A stretch of 64,000 nucleotides of DNA from Hoeflea algicola (GTDB taxonomy: Bacteria > Pseudomonadota > Alphaproteobacteria > Rhizobiales > Rhizobiaceae), in assembly GCF_026619415.1 (NCBI RefSeq), contig NZ_JAOVZR010000003.1:1-64000 (forward strand), read 5' to 3'. A model generated the notes under the pieces. The model was not told where the DNA came from. It was given only the letters and a program-made list of their open reading frames with translations, and made no database searches. Shown piece after piece: positions 1 to 11,211 of the stretch. Each line of letters begins with the position of its first letter. The first letter of the stretch is position 1. The position numbers and the translations under genes are program-made.

Positions 1-14
1 ATGATGTTCACCAC

Positions 15-1824
15 ATGCACGCTGCGAGACCGAAGGCGTCGACCATGGACAATCCACCGGTCGTCTCACCGACAGCGCCCGTAGGATCGCCAGTTTCCTA
101 CCACCAGGATCTCTGGGAGCGTTCGATCCTGTTCTTTGACACTCTGCGGCAGCGCGCCGACAACATGCGCGACCATGAACGGGCCGGAATGCCACCGTTG
201 CTGGATTTCAAGTATGAGACTGTGCTGGATGCGCGCCGGTTTGACACTCCGGCGAACTATGCCCTGCTGAAGATCACCGAGATCGATGACGACTGTCTTG
301 TCGACTGTCTCGACCCCGAAAAACCACCGGTAATCATCATCGATCCGCGCGCCGGGCATGGTCCCGGCATTGGCGGCTTCAAACGCGACAGCGAAGTAGG
401 CATGGCGATGCACGAAGGCCACCCGGTCTATTTCGTAGTGTTCTTCCCCGAACCGATGCCCGGGCAGACACTGGCAGACGTACTGCACGCGCTGCGCCGC
501 TTTGTCGAGGAAGTAGCCGGGCTTCACCAAGGCAAACCGCCAGTTCTCTACGGCAACTGCCAGGCGGGCTGGGCGGTAACACTGCTGGCCGCGGATTGCG
601 AGGGCTTGGCGGGACCGGTGGTTCTGAACGGCGCGCCGCTGTCCTATTGGGCGGGCGAAGATGGCGTGAACCCGATGCGCATATCCGGTGGCCTGCTGGG
701 CGGTGCCTGGCTGACGCACCTGATGGGCGATCTGGGCGATGGAAGGTTCGATGGCGCCTGGCTGGCGCAGAATTTCGAAAGCCTGAAGCCGGAAAAAGCG
801 ATCTGGGAAAAACACGCCAATCTTTTGACCAATATCGACACCGAAGCCGAACGCTTTCTGGATTTCGAACGCTGGTGGGGTGGCTATTACACGCTGAGCA
901 GCCCGGAAATGATGTCGATTGTCAAAAACCTGTTCATCGGCAACAAGCTGGAGCGGGGTACGATGGAAATCTGCGACGGCTGCACCGTGGATTTGCGGCA
1001 GATCACCAGCCCTATCATCGTCTTTGCGTCTTACGGCGACAATATTACTCCACCGGCGCAAGCGCTGGGATGGGTTGCCGAAGTTTATGTCGATACCGCC
1101 GACCTGATCGCGGCGGGACAGCGAGATCGTCTATCTGACCAACCCCCATGTCGGGCATCTGGGCATATTCGTCTCGGCCAGCGTGGCAAAGCTGGAGCAT
1201 CGGGCCATCCTGGAAAGTCTGGACGAGATCGAGGCGCTGGCGCCGGGCCTTTACGAAATGAAGATCGAAAACCCCACAGGCGATCCCGACTGCCACAAGT
1301 CCGATCTGATCGTGACCTATGAGCCGCGCGAAGTGTCTGGTCTGAAGGCGGCTTATCCGCACGAAGCGTTCGAAAAGGTAGCCGAAGTCTCGACGACGCT
1401 TGACAGCTTCTACAGCGCCTTCGTCAGCCCCTGGGTGCTGGCGATGACCACGCCGGCCAGTGCCGACTTGCTGAAATCACTGCATCCAATGCGGACAAGC
1501 CGGTACATGTTTTCCGAGGCGTATAATCCATGGATGCGCGGTGTGCGGATGATGGCGGATTCCCTGCGCGACACCCGCCAGCCATTGCCCGCCGATCATC
1601 CAGGGATCGTCGCGGAACGCAAGGTGATGTCCAATGTGGGGCAGATGATTAAAGGCGCGCGCGAACGCCGTGACGCAACCTACGAACAAGTCTTCCGGCT
1701 GCTCTATGGTGGCGGCTCCAAACCTGCCCAAACGCCGCCGACTGTGTCTGGTGCAGTCAAATCAAAGGCCAGCCCGAATAACTCCAAACCTGGCAAAGAA
1801 AAACGCCATGCTGTCGGGAAGTGA
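15..1824 (+). pseudogene. DUF3141 (PHB synthase-like) protein, frameshifted
   Basis: The first reading frame (15 to about 1120) encodes an alpha/beta-hydrolase-like protein with an IIDPRAGHG segment and a YGNCQAGWA nucleophile-elbow-like motif near residue 180, as in DUF3141 proteins related to polyhydroxybutyrate synthase. At about 1120-1123 the homologous sequence jumps to another frame (EIVYLTNPHVGHLGIF) and continues to 1824; removing one base would restore one polypeptide of about 600 residues. The frame is open to the window edge, so the true start may lie upstream; ATG 45 is an alternative. It precedes ackA-pta-fabI, a pairing I know from other alphaproteobacteria. Function is unproven; a role in polyester or acyl metabolism is inferred. 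The frameshift is either genuine decay or a sequencing error. Confidence 0.75.
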
Positions 1825-1946
1825 GGTTGTGTTGAGCGTCTTCATCGGCAGTCGCTTGCCGGCCATGTCGCTGTTCTCGCGTCTGCGCAAATACCCAACC
1901 GTTCTGGCTTTCGGGACGCCCGTGATCAATCAGAAAGTTTGCCCGG

Positions 1947-3142
1947 ATGTCAGATAGCGCCGTCCTGACTCTCAACGCCGGCTCATCCAGTCTGAAGTTC
2001 GCGATCTTTACCAATGTCGAACGGCCTCGCCGGCTCTGGTCGGGCGCGATTGAGCGCATCGGACTGCCGGGCGCCCGGTTTCGACTTTCGGATGCCCGAG
2101 GCGCGGTTTTTCGGGAAGAGACCGGAACCATCGCCGACCATGATACCGCTCTGAAACGGCTGCTCCTCGCCATTGAACATGAGGCAAGCGGAGTCAAACT
2201 GGTTGCCGTCGGTCACCGGATTGCGCATGGCGGACCTGACTGCGACTGCCCCGAACAAGTGACGCCCACACTACGGGCGCGATTGCAACAGCTGACGGCG
2301 CTTGCCCCCTGCATCTTCCCGCCAATATTGCCGGGATCGATGCGGTGCGGATCGCGCGACCCGATCTCACTCAGATCGCCTGCTTTGACACGTCTTTCCA
2401 TCGTGATTTGCCGCCCATTGCCCGCCTGTCGGGCTTGCCGCGTGCGCTTCAAGATGAAGGGCTTCGACGCTTTGGTTTCCACGGGTTGTCCTACGAATAC
2501 ATCGTCAAAGCGCTGCGCGACGCTGGTGTAGCTGTAGATGCCGAACGGATCGTCGTGGCGCATCTTGGCAACGGTGCGTCGATGTGTGCGATCCGCGATG
2601 GAAAGAGCCTCGAGACGACGATGGGGTTCTCGACGATCGCTGGGTTGCCGATGGGTACGAGGTCGGGCGATGTAGACCCCGGACTGCTGTTACACCTCCT
2701 GATCGACAAGGAGATGACGCCTGAGGCGGTTTCTCAGATGCTCTACGCCGAAAGCGGTCTTCTTGGCCTATCCGGCATCAGCCGCAACATGCAGGAATTG
2801 CTGCAACGCCCTGATGACGCTGCAGCAGAGGCTGTGGCGTATTTCTGCTACCATGCCCGGCGGCATCTGGCGGGCCTGACAGCGACCTTGGGTGGGGTCG
2901 ACCGTTTGGTGTTTACCGGCGGCATAGGTGCCAATGCGCCGCAGGTTCGGGCCGGGATTTGCGACCGCCTCGGCTATCTCGGCATTGAGCTGAACAAATC
3001 CGCAAATCTTCGCGGCGATCCGGTGATTTCGACCGGGTCAGTGGGTGTTACGGTCGAGGTTCGTCAGACTGATGAGGAAGCAATGATCGCTGGCCATGTC
3101 CACCAATTCATGGCCAGCCAACCGATGGCGCGGGAGGCATGA
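1947..3142 (+). pseudogene. ackA: Acetate kinase, one-base frameshift
   Basis: Acetate kinase interconverts acetate plus ATP and acetyl phosphate plus ADP. The N-terminal frame begins MSDSAVLTLNAGSSSLKFAI, the family phosphate-binding start, and runs through VGHRIAHGG. Around 2304-2309, in a run of five C, one base appears to be missing: the intact continuation LHLPANIAGIDAVRIARPDL is readable only in the next frame, which then carries FDTSFH, FGFHGLSYEY, HLGNGASMCAI, GTRSGDVDPG and FTGGIGANA to the stop at 3142. The restored protein would be about 398 aa, normal for AckA. The gene lies 3 bp upstream of pta. Because the indel is in a homopolymer, a sequencing error is a real alternative to inactivation. 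Confidence 0.85.
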
Positions 3143-3145
3143 GCA

Positions 3146-4210
3146 ATGAAAGATAACTTCGAACCGTTTGAAGCCCTGGCCACGGCGGCGTGCAAGGCAG
3201 GCCCGGTCCGCGTTGCGGTTGCCGATGCCGCTCAGACAGTGGTGCTGGAAACGCTGCGCGATGCCGAACGTGCCGGTCTGGTTACACCGCTCTTGGTCGG
3301 CGACCCGAATGCCATCCGCACAATCGCCGCAGATCTGGGCTGGACGGTTGCGGAGGACGCGATTATCGCTGTGGCCGACGATGCTGAGGCGGCGGCCCGT
3401 GTGGTCGCTCTGGTGCATGAGGGCCGAGCAGACGTGGTGATGAAGGGCAACCTGCATACCGATATCTTCATGCGCGCGCTTCTCGACAAGACCCTCGGAC
3501 TGCGACTTCCGGGACGACGCGTCAGCCATGTCTTTGTAGTGGCGCTGCCCAGTCATGACCGACTGCTCGGTATCACCGACGCAGCAATCAACATTGCGCC
3601 CGAACTCACCGCCAAGGCGCAGATTTGCCAGAATGCGGTCGATCTGTTCCGTATGTTGGGTGTGGTGAGGCCAAAGGTTGCAGTGCTGTCGGCAGTAGAG
3701 ACCGTGACGGTCGACATCGCCTCGACGCTGGATGCCGCCTCTCTCACTCTGATGTCCCGACGCGGCCAGATCACTGGGGCCGAGGTGGATGGGCCGCTGG
3801 CGCTCGACAATGCCATCTCGGCGCGCGCTGCAACCGAGAAAGGTGTTTTGTCTGACGTCGCAGGCTCCGCCGATATCTTGCTGGTGCCAGATCTTGTCTC
3901 GGGCAATATTCTGGCCAAGACGCTGGAATATTTTGCCGGGGGCGTTGCGGCGGGGATTGCGATCGGGTTGGCAGCGCCGGTGGTACTGACCTCGCGCGCT
4001 GACCCGGCATTGGCGAGACTGGCGGCCCTGGCGATTGCTGCCCTGATGTACCACCGCAGACCGCAGGTTGAACCGCGACCGGGTCCCGCTGAAAGCAGCA
4101 TTGCCACCGCACCGCAACTGGAAGATGCCTGCTGTCCCCTGCCCGTCGTGTCAAACCTGCAACCAGTTTCGGTCGGCACCCAGCCACAATTCGAGGTAGC
4201 CGCGCAATGA
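3146..4210 (+). CDS. pta: Phosphate acetyl/butyryltransferase
   Basis: This 354-aa cytoplasmic protein belongs to the phosphate acetyl/butyryl transferase family, which makes acetyl-CoA from acetyl phosphate. Visible family features are DVVMKGNLHTD, the SHVF segment, DAAINIAP, the ETVTVD region, DGPLALDNA and LVPDLVSGNILAKTL. It resembles the short form seen in bifunctional enoyl-CoA hydratase/Pta proteins rather than the long E. coli Pta. About 50 residues beyond the usual C-terminus look low-complexity and variable. It starts 3 bp after ackA and its stop overlaps fabI (ATGA), so the genes are translationally coupled. With phosphoketolase downstream as an acetyl-phosphate source, it would route acetyl phosphate to acetyl-CoA. 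Confidence 0.88.
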   Translation: MKDNFEPFEALATAACKAGPVRVAVADAAQTVVLETLRDAERAGLVTPLLVGDPNAIRTIAADLGWTVAEDAIIAVADDAEAAARVVALVHEGRADVVMKGNLHTDIFMRALLDKTLGLRLPGRRVSHVFVVALPSHDRLLGITDAAINIAPELTAKAQICQNAVDLFRMLGVVRPKVAVLSAVETVTVDIASTLDAASLTLMSRRGQITGAEVDGPLALDNAISARAATEKGVLSDVAGSADILLVPDLVSGNILAKTLEYFAGGVAAGIAIGLAAPVVLTSRADPALARLAALAIAALMYHRRPQVEPRPGPAESSIATAPQLEDACCPLPVVSNLQPVSVGTQPQFEVAAQ

Positions 4211-5019
4211 CCATTTCCGTCAGACCGATCAATCCGGCTGAAGCGCTCGACCTTTCAGCAAAGAAGGGTCTTGTCGTGGGCATCGCCAATGAACATAGCC
4301 TAGCCTGGGCTGCCACACAGCATTTCCACGCTGCCGGCGCTGACCTGGCCCTGACCTATTTCAACAACAAGGCCCTGGCCTATGTCGAACCACTGGCAAA
4401 GCGTGTCGCCGCGCCGATTTTCATGCCCTGTGATGTAACGCAGGAGGGTTCATTGGAAGCGGTTTTCGCAACCATAGAGAAAACATGGGGCCGTCTTGAT
4501 TTCCTCCTGCACTCGATCGCTTGGGCACCGGCAGAGGATCTGCACGGTCGATTGACGGACAGTTCAAGCGCAGGGTTCGCCCAATCAATGCTGGTCTCGT
4601 GCCATTCATTCATCCGGATGGCCAAATTGGCCGAGCCGCTTATGACCAAAGGCGGCAGTCTGATAACGCTCAGCTTTCTAGGTGCCGAAAAGGTTGTGGA
4701 CCACTACAACGTCATGGGACCCGTCAAAGCAGCCCTTGAATCATCAGTGCGTTATCTTGCGCACGAACTTGGCCCAAAAGCGATCCGGGTCAACGCTATT
4801 TCTGCTGGCGCCATACGGACGCGGGCGTCATCTGGAATCGAACATTTCGACGAACTGATCGACGAAACCATCAAAAAAGCTCCCTTGCGGCGAACAGTGA
4901 CACCGGACGAGGTTGGCCGCGCAGCCCTGCTACTGGCCAGCGACTACACGACGGGCACGACAGGCGAAGTTATGCATGTTGACGCAGGATTCCACGTTGC
5001 CAGCATGGTGTTTCATTAG
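4207..5019 (+). CDS. fabI: Enoyl-ACP reductase FabI-type
   Basis: A 270-aa short-chain dehydrogenase/reductase of the NADH-dependent enoyl-ACP reductase type, which catalyses the last reduction of fatty-acid elongation. The N-terminal nucleotide site is the divergent FabI form (KKGLVVGIANEHSLAWA), followed by CDVTQ, LLHSIAWAP and the catalytic Tyr-x6-Lys (YNVMGPVK), then RVNAISAGAIRTRASSGI. Length matches FabI. It overlaps pta by ATGA and closes the DUF3141-ackA-pta-fabI block. It is probably a second FabI besides a chromosomal housekeeping copy (inference), linking acetyl-CoA supply to lipid synthesis or giving tolerance to FabI inhibitors. Confidence 0.9.
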   Translation: MTISVRPINPAEALDLSAKKGLVVGIANEHSLAWAATQHFHAAGADLALTYFNNKALAYVEPLAKRVAAPIFMPCDVTQEGSLEAVFATIEKTWGRLDFLLHSIAWAPAEDLHGRLTDSSSAGFAQSMLVSCHSFIRMAKLAEPLMTKGGSLITLSFLGAEKVVDHYNVMGPVKAALESSVRYLAHELGPKAIRVNAISAGAIRTRASSGIEHFDELIDETIKKAPLRRTVTPDEVGRAALLLASDYTTGTTGEVMHVDAGFHVASMVFH

Positions 5020-5379
5020 GCATCCCAACAAGGAACTCTATTAACTGCAGAAGTGACATCTTAATCACAAAGCTGCGCTTGAATACAATGTTGCGTTCGG
5101 AGCAGACCGACAGACGGCACTCGGGAGCAATCCGACGACACCGGGAGGTCAGTATTCGGAACTGCGAGCCAATATCTGTAATATCCGAAGCGGACCTGCG
5201 TCTAGATTCCTGCAACACGTCACCAAGGGAATGGCAAGCATCAGGTGCCAGCGTTGAATTCCTTGGCTCCTGCAGTCCGCGATTACTGAAAATCAAAGCT
5301 CTAGATGTCGGCTGTAGAGGCCGAAACACCATTGACGAGATAGCCTAACGCCCAAGGTCGAAGACCGCCAAAGGAACAG
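5020..5379. other. Intergenic region without recognised gene
   Basis: These 360 bases separate fabI from the CopB ATPase. Short open frames occur but none has a convincing ribosome binding site or family signature. The promoter of the ATPase presumably lies here; I could not identify a confident operator. Confidence 0.4.
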
Positions 5380-7809
5380 ATGATGAAAACAAGCGTGATC
5401 AAAGTTGATGACATGTTGTCGGTATGGAGCCTTGATGAAGTGGAGCGTCGGATCGGCGAAGTACCCGGCGTTGAAAGCGTTACGGTGAATTTCGCCGCGA
5501 AGAACGCCACCGTCCGCTATGACGAAACCCGGGTTGCGGTTTCCGATATCAAATCAACCGTGCACGAGCTTGGATTGCAATCCAACAGACCCGCTGAGGA
5601 TGCACCTCCTGAGGTAGCAGCCACCAAGGATCATGAAGACCACCTAGACGACAGCGAACCGGCAGCCGCCCTCTTATCTGCCACACAGAAATCAGGGGTG
5701 GAAACACCTGCCGCCACGCATGACGCGCATGCAGGACATGAAAAACACGACGGCACGGTGCCGGATGCGTCGAAGTCCTCATCTGGGAGTCAGACCGACA
5801 CGCCGGAACCCTCATCCGACCATGCGGGCCACAATAGCCATGACAAACATCAGGGCCATTCTCCCGAGAAGTTCCGGGACCGGTTCTGGCTGTCGCTCGC
5901 TGTCACCGTTCCGGTTGTCATCTGGTCGGCCCCCATCCAGGATTTGCTCGGCTACCAGGCTCCGGCGTTCCCCGGATCGGATTGGATGGCGCCTGTGCTC
6001 TCTACTGTCGTCTTCCTCTACGGCGGCCTGGTTTTCCTACAAGGCGCGTGGCGCGAGCTCAGAGACCGGCTGCCGGGGATGATGACCCTCATCTCACTCG
6101 CCATCACGGTCGCATTCATCTTCTCCTGGGTGGTTCAGCTTGGGTTGATCGACTCGATGCCACTGTGGTGGGAGCTGGCAACGCTGGTCGCGATCATGCT
6201 GCTCGGCCACTGGATAGAAATGCGGTCCATCAATCAGGCTCAGGGTGCTTTGAAGGAACTGGCGAAGCTTTTGCCAGACACGGCAACGCGGATCACCGAT
6301 ACGGGTGAGGAAACGGTCGACATCAGCGCCTTGCGCAATGGCGACCTGTTGCTGGTGCGCCCTGGTGAAAGCGTTCCTGCGGACGGCGTTGTGCGCAAGG
6401 GCATGAGCGCCATTGACGAGGCGATGATCACCGGTGAATCGCGACCCGTGAAAAAGGGCGAAGGCGATGAAGTGATTGCCGCCACGATCAACGGAGAAGG
6501 ATCCCTGCGCATTGAGGTCACCGGAACGGGCGACAAGACCAAGCTGTCCGGCATCATGCGGCTGGTGGCCGATGCGCAGACCTCCAAATCGAGATCTCAG
6601 CACCTGGCGGATCGCGCAGCCCGGATGCTTACCGTCGCAGCGATTGGCGCGGCGGTGCTAACATTTGTGGCGTGGCAATTGCTTGGCGCTGAGCTGGATT
6701 TTGCCGTGGTGCGAATGGTGACGGTTCTGGTGATCGCCTGCCCTCATGCTCTTGGGCTGGCGGTGCCATTGGTAGTGGCCATCTCGACAACACTGGGCGC
6801 CCGCAACGGCCTTCTGGTCCGGGACCGCCGCGGGCTTGAGGAGGCCCGCAATCTTGACACCGTAATTTTCGACAAGACTGGAACTTTGACGCTGGGCGAG
6901 TTCCGGATCGTCGCCAGTTCCGTTGCAAAGGGTCTGGGCGAGGACGAGGCCCTTCGCATCGCGTCTGGTATTGAAGCCGAATCCCAGCATCCGATCGCCC
7001 GGGGGATCGTGAAGACTGCGGAAGACAAAGGCATCGCGGTCCCATCAGCCGACGGATTCCGCGCGATCACCGGCAAGGGCGTTGCAGCCACAATTGACGG
7101 GGTCGAGTACCATATGGGAGGGCCGGCGCTGCTCAAGGCGGAAAACGTCGATGTTCCACCAGCGCTTCAGGCTGCCTCCGAAGCCGCAGCCGGCAATGGC
7201 CAAGCAGCGATCTATCTCGTCCAGGCGGGCAAGGCGCTGGCTGTCTATGCCGTGGCGGATGCGATACGCGAGGAAAGCCGTGAAGCCATCGCGGCGCTGC
7301 ATGAACGGGGCATTGAGGTTGCCATGTTGACGGGCGACGCACAGGCGGTGGCCGATGCGGTTGCGAAAGAGCTTGGCATCGATACAGTTTTCGCTGAAGT
7401 GCTGCCCGATGACAAAGCGTCCAAGGTCCGCGAGTTGCAGGCCCAAGGCAAGAAGGTGGCTATGATTGGAGATGGGGTGAATGACGCACCCGCCCTTGCC
7501 ACCGCAGACATCGGGATTGCGATTGGCGCCGGAGCCGACGTGGCCGTCGAGGCAGGGCATATCGTGTTGGTGCGATCGGACCCCCGCGACATCCCCCGCA
7601 TCATCACGCTGAGCCGGGTCACATATCGCAAGATGAAACAGAACCTCTGGCTGGCGGCAGGCTACAACATCTTTGCCATTCCGCTTGCCGCAGGAGTGCT
7701 TGCGCCTTGGGGTATCCTCCTCACGCCCGCCGTGGGCGCAATACTCATGTCGGCGAGCACGGTCGTGGTGGCGATCAACGCGCAACTCTTGAAGCGAGTA
7801 AAACTTTGA
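5380..7809 (+). CDS. copB: CopB-like heavy-metal P-type ATPase (CPH motif)
   Basis: An 809-aa inner-membrane P1B-type ATPase expected to export copper or silver. Residues 1-65 form an HMA-like fold, but the usual CxxC is absent (MLSVWS in its place). Residues about 80-165 are rich in His and Asp (HDAHAGHEKH, HAGHNSHDKHQGH). Transmembrane helices follow, with the CPH motif at 454-456, typical of the CopB (P1B-3) subgroup, then DKTGTLT (phosphorylated D498), the SQHPIARGI ATP-binding HP motif and GDGVNDAPAL. An AGGA ribosome site precedes ATG-ATG. The C-terminal 27 codons recur, diverged, as an orphan fragment at 13457-13537. Confidence 0.92.
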   Translation: MMKTSVIKVDDMLSVWSLDEVERRIGEVPGVESVTVNFAAKNATVRYDETRVAVSDIKSTVHELGLQSNRPAEDAPPEVAATKDHEDHLDDSEPAAALLSATQKSGVETPAATHDAHAGHEKHDGTVPDASKSSSGSQTDTPEPSSDHAGHNSHDKHQGHSPEKFRDRFWLSLAVTVPVVIWSAPIQDLLGYQAPAFPGSDWMAPVLSTVVFLYGGLVFLQGAWRELRDRLPGMMTLISLAITVAFIFSWVVQLGLIDSMPLWWELATLVAIMLLGHWIEMRSINQAQGALKELAKLLPDTATRITDTGEETVDISALRNGDLLLVRPGESVPADGVVRKGMSAIDEAMITGESRPVKKGEGDEVIAATINGEGSLRIEVTGTGDKTKLSGIMRLVADAQTSKSRSQHLADRAARMLTVAAIGAAVLTFVAWQLLGAELDFAVVRMVTVLVIACPHALGLAVPLVVAISTTLGARNGLLVRDRRGLEEARNLDTVIFDKTGTLTLGEFRIVASSVAKGLGEDEALRIASGIEAESQHPIARGIVKTAEDKGIAVPSADGFRAITGKGVAATIDGVEYHMGGPALLKAENVDVPPALQAASEAAAGNGQAAIYLVQAGKALAVYAVADAIREESREAIAALHERGIEVAMLTGDAQAVADAVAKELGIDTVFAEVLPDDKASKVRELQAQGKKVAMIGDGVNDAPALATADIGIAIGAGADVAVEAGHIVLVRSDPRDIPRIITLSRVTYRKMKQNLWLAAGYNIFAIPLAAGVLAPWGILLTPAVGAILMSASTVVVAINAQLLKRVKL

Positions 7810-7939
7810 ATGTGTCAGCGGCCAGTCGCATCGCCTCCTGCGGCGCAATCGTCTGTCTTGTCAGGAACAGCCCGATCCTCCGCGGTGTCTTTCGGGGTCT
7901 AGATGCGCGACCTGCGCCTCATGAATTGAAAGGGTTTGG

Positions 7940-8737
7940 GTGCCTGCAATGAGCAAGAAAACGAAAAGGAAGGCCGCACCGGAGCCCGAAGGCTACAAGC
8001 AAACCCTCCACAGCCTTCAGGTTGAGCTGGTGAAACTGCAGCGACACCTGATCAAAAACGATCTCCGCATCCTGATCCTGCTCGAAGGTCGTGATGCTTC
8101 AGGAAAGGACGGCGTGATCAAGCGCCTTACCGCGCATCTCAGCCCGCGCGACACCCGGGTCGTTGCGCTCGGCAAACCCTCCGACCGCGACCACAACAGC
8201 TGGTACTTCAAGCGCTATGTCGCCAGCCTGCCTGCCAGCCAAGAAATGGTCGTCATGAACCGCAGCTGGTACAACCGGGCCGGCGTCGAAAAGGTGATGG
8301 GGTTCTGCACGGATGCAGAACACGAGGAGTTCATGCGCTCCGTTTTGCCATTCGAGCGCATGCTCACTGGCTCCGGAACGCAGCTTTTCAAGTATTATCT
8401 CGACATATCGAAATCCGAACAGAAGAAAAGACTGGCAGATCGGCGGATTGATCCGCTCAAGCAATGGAAGAGCAGCCCCATTGACAAGAGCGCGCTGCGG
8501 CGCTGGGACGATTACAGCGACGCGCGCAACGAAATGCTCACTCGGACCCATAGCGAAGACCTGCCCTGGCACGTCGTGCGGGCCGATGACAAGAAGCAGG
8601 CCCGGCTCAATGTCATCCGCCACCTCATGGCCCGCGTCGACTGCCCCGACAAGGATGCACACCTGGCCCAACCGGATCCGGATATCGTGTTCGACTTTGC
8701 AGAGGAGCATATCCAAAGCGGCAGGATCGCACCATGA
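7940..8737 (+). CDS. ppk2: Polyphosphate kinase 2 family protein
   Basis: A 265-aa PPK2-family enzyme, which transfers phosphate between polyphosphate and nucleotides. It has the Walker A GRDASGKDG at residues 50-58, the PSDRDHNSWYFKRYV stretch, a Walker B/lid-like VVMNRSWYNRAGVEKVMG, and SEQKKRLADRRIDPLKQWK near the C-terminal third, all PPK2 hallmarks. The start is GTG 7940, about six bases after AAAGGG; ATG 7949 is the alternative. It sits 45 bp before phosphoketolase and downstream of copB. Linking ATP regeneration from polyphosphate with acetyl-phosphate metabolism is inferred from context. Confidence 0.9.
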   Translation: MPAMSKKTKRKAAPEPEGYKQTLHSLQVELVKLQRHLIKNDLRILILLEGRDASGKDGVIKRLTAHLSPRDTRVVALGKPSDRDHNSWYFKRYVASLPASQEMVVMNRSWYNRAGVEKVMGFCTDAEHEEFMRSVLPFERMLTGSGTQLFKYYLDISKSEQKKRLADRRIDPLKQWKSSPIDKSALRRWDDYSDARNEMLTRTHSEDLPWHVVRADDKKQARLNVIRHLMARVDCPDKDAHLAQPDPDIVFDFAEEHIQSGRIAP

Positions 8738-8782
8738 GTTCCAAGCTTGAAGCAGCGTTTACACCCCCTGCAGGACACTTCG

Positions 8783-11173
8783 ATGAATAGGCCTGTGAAC
8801 AGCCCGCTTTCGCTCGACCTCATCCAGAAGATGGACGCCTATTGGCGTGCAGCCAACTATCTCTCGGTTGGCCAGATCTATCTGTATGATAACCCGTTGC
8901 TCAAAATTCCCTTGAGTCTTGAGCACGTGAAGCCACGACTGCTCGGCCACTGGGGTACCACGCCGGGGTTGAACTTCATCTATGTCCATTTGAACCGCAT
9001 TATCAACGAGCATGACCTGAACATGATGTATGTCACCGGCCCCGGGCACGGCGGCCCGGGTCTCGTGGCCAACACCTATCTCGAAGGCAGCTATAGCGAG
9101 CTCTATCCGGACATCTCGCAGGACGAACTGGGCATGAAAAAGCTGTTTACGCAGTTTTCATTTCCCGGCGGCATTCCCAGTCACGTGGCGGCGGAGACCC
9201 CGGGCTCCATCAATGAAGGCGGTGAACTCGGCTATTGCCTGTCGCACGCCTACGGTGCCGCCTTCGACAATCCCGACCTCCTGGTCGCCTGCGTCGTGGG
9301 CGACGGCGAGGCGGAAACCGGTCCACTCGCCACCAGCTGGCATTCCAACAAATTTCTCAATCCGGTGCACGACGGCGCGGTCCTGCCGATCCTGCATCTG
9401 AACGGCTACAAGATAGCAGGCCCCACCGTGCTTGCCCGCATTCCCCGTGACGAGCTCGAATCGCTGTTTCGCGGCTACGGCTACACGCCTCACTTCGTCG
9501 AGGGCGACGATCCGATGGAGATGCATCAGCTCATGGCTGAGACGCTGGATACCGTGGTCGAAAGCATCCGCCACATCCAGCAAGATGCCCGCGCCAACGG
9601 ATTCAAGAAGCGTCCGCTCTGGCCGATGATCATTTTGCGGTCACCGAAAGGTTGGACTGGCCCGAAGGAGGTCGACGGCAAACCGACGGAGGGAACCTAT
9701 CGCTCGCACCAGGTGCCCATGGGCGACATGAGCCATCCCGGGCACGTAAAGGTTCTGGAAGAGTGGCTGGAGAGCTATCGCCCGCGAGAACTGTTCGACG
9801 AGACCGGCAGGCTACGGCCCGAACTCGCTGAACTGGCCCCGTGCGGCCCGCGGCGGATGGGCGCCAATCCGCATGCCAATGGCGGCCTGCTATTGCGCGA
9901 CTTGCACCTTCCGGATTTCCGAGACTACGCAGTGAAGATTCCGAAACCCGGTAGCGTGAGTGCGGAAGCTACGCGCGTCCAAGGCGAACTGATCCGCGAC
10001 GTGATCAAACTGAACCCCGAAACCTTCCGCGTTTTCAGTCCGGACGAAACGGCGTCGAACCGCTGGGGTGCGGTATTCGAGGTGACCAACCGTTGTTCGA
10101 CCGCGGAAATAGTTCCCGGCGACGACCATGTCGCGCCGGACGGCCGGGTGATGGAGGTCTTGAGCGAGCACCAGTGCGAAGGATGGCTCGAAGGATATCT
10201 GCTCACGGGCAGACATGGCTTTTTCTCCTGCTACGAAGCCTTCATCCACATCATCGATTCGATGTTCAACCAACATGCCAAGTGGCTCGACGTTGCAAAC
10301 CACATTCCATGGCGGCGGCCGGTTGCTTCCCTGAACTACCTGCTTTCATCACACGTGTGGCGCCAGGACCACAACGGTTTCAGCCATCAGGATCCCGGCT
10401 TCATCGATCATGTCATGAGCAAGAAGGCGGAGGTCATCCGCGTCTACCTGCCACCCGACGCCAATACCCTGCTCTCCGTTACCGATCATTGCCTGCGCAG
10501 CCGAAACTACGTCAACGTCATTGTCGCAGGCAAACAACCGTCACCGCAGTGGCTCGATATGGACGCAGCCATCAGGCACTGCACCGCCGGGCTGGGTATC
10601 TGGGAATGGGCCAGCAATGACGACGGCAGCGAGCCTGACTTGGTGATGGCCTGCGCCGGCGACGTCCCGACCATGGAAACGCTGGCCGCGGCGGAGTTGC
10701 TTCGGCAGCATTTCCCGGCACTGAAGATCCGGGTCGTCAACGTGGTCGATCTGATGACTTTGCAGTCACAGAACCAGCATCCGCACGGCCTAAGCGACGA
10801 GGATTTCGATGCCCTGTTCACCAGGGACAAACCCATCATCTTTGCCTATCACGGGTACCCCTTGCTGATTCACAAGCTGACCTATCGTCGAGCCAACCAT
10901 CACAATCTGCACGTTCACGGGTTCAAGGAAGAGGGAACGACGACGACACCATTCGACATGGTCGTGCTCAACGAGCTTGATCGGTTCCATCTGGCCAAAG
11001 CCGCTATCGACCGGGTGCCGGGATTGGGTTCGGAAGCGGCAGCCTTCGCTCGATTCATCGACGACAAACTCTCCGCTCACGGATCCTACATCCGGCTGCA
11101 CGGCGAGGACATGCCAGAAATCCGAAACTGGCAATGGGCCGCAAATGGAGGGCATTCCAATACTTCCAGATAA
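8783..11173 (+). CDS. xfp: Phosphoketolase (xylulose-5-P/fructose-6-P)
   Basis: A 796-aa thiamine-diphosphate enzyme cleaving xylulose-5-phosphate or fructose-6-phosphate with phosphate to give acetyl phosphate. Seen here: the [12 protein letters not shown] start of the TPP domain, [27 protein letters not shown] (Mg-TPP site, in parts), SHQVPMG, and the C-terminal [15 protein letters not shown] segment, all typical. The start is ATG 8783 after AGGA; an in-frame TTG at 8747 is less likely. Its product is the substrate of the pta and ackA genes upstream, so the block can convert sugar phosphates to acetyl-CoA without pyruvate decarboxylation, provided ackA is not essential to the route. Confidence 0.95.
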   Translation: MNRPVNSPLSLDLIQKMDAYWRAANYLSVGQIYLYDNPLLKIPLSLEHVKPRLLGHWGTTPGLNFIYVHLNRIINEHDLNMMYVTGPGHGGPGLVANTYLEGSYSELYPDISQDELGMKKLFTQFSFPGGIPSHVAAETPGSINEGGELGYCLSHAYGAAFDNPDLLVACVVGDGEAETGPLATSWHSNKFLNPVHDGAVLPILHLNGYKIAGPTVLARIPRDELESLFRGYGYTPHFVEGDDPMEMHQLMAETLDTVVESIRHIQQDARANGFKKRPLWPMIILRSPKGWTGPKEVDGKPTEGTYRSHQVPMGDMSHPGHVKVLEEWLESYRPRELFDETGRLRPELAELAPCGPRRMGANPHANGGLLLRDLHLPDFRDYAVKIPKPGSVSAEATRVQGELIRDVIKLNPETFRVFSPDETASNRWGAVFEVTNRCSTAEIVPGDDHVAPDGRVMEVLSEHQCEGWLEGYLLTGRHGFFSCYEAFIHIIDSMFNQHAKWLDVANHIPWRRPVASLNYLLSSHVWRQDHNGFSHQDPGFIDHVMSKKAEVIRVYLPPDANTLLSVTDHCLRSRNYVNVIVAGKQPSPQWLDMDAAIRHCTAGLGIWEWASNDDGSEPDLVMACAGDVPTMETLAAAELLRQHFPALKIRVVNVVDLMTLQSQNQHPHGLSDEDFDALFTRDKPIIFAYHGYPLLIHKLTYRRANHHNLHVHGFKEEGTTTTPFDMVVLNELDRFHLAKAAIDRVPGLGSEAAAFARFIDDKLSAHGSYIRLHGEDMPEIRNWQWAANGGHSNTSR

Positions 11174-11211
11174 GCATGAGCAAACCGCCCTACCGGGGAA
11201 ATGAGCAAGCC

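Noticed and set aside
66..1061. Long minus-strand open frame opposite the DUF3141 gene
   Set aside because: It is an antisense shadow of a well-supported coding frame and has no family signature.
5079..5348. Open frame between fabI and copB
   Set aside because: No ribosome site, atypical composition and no family features.
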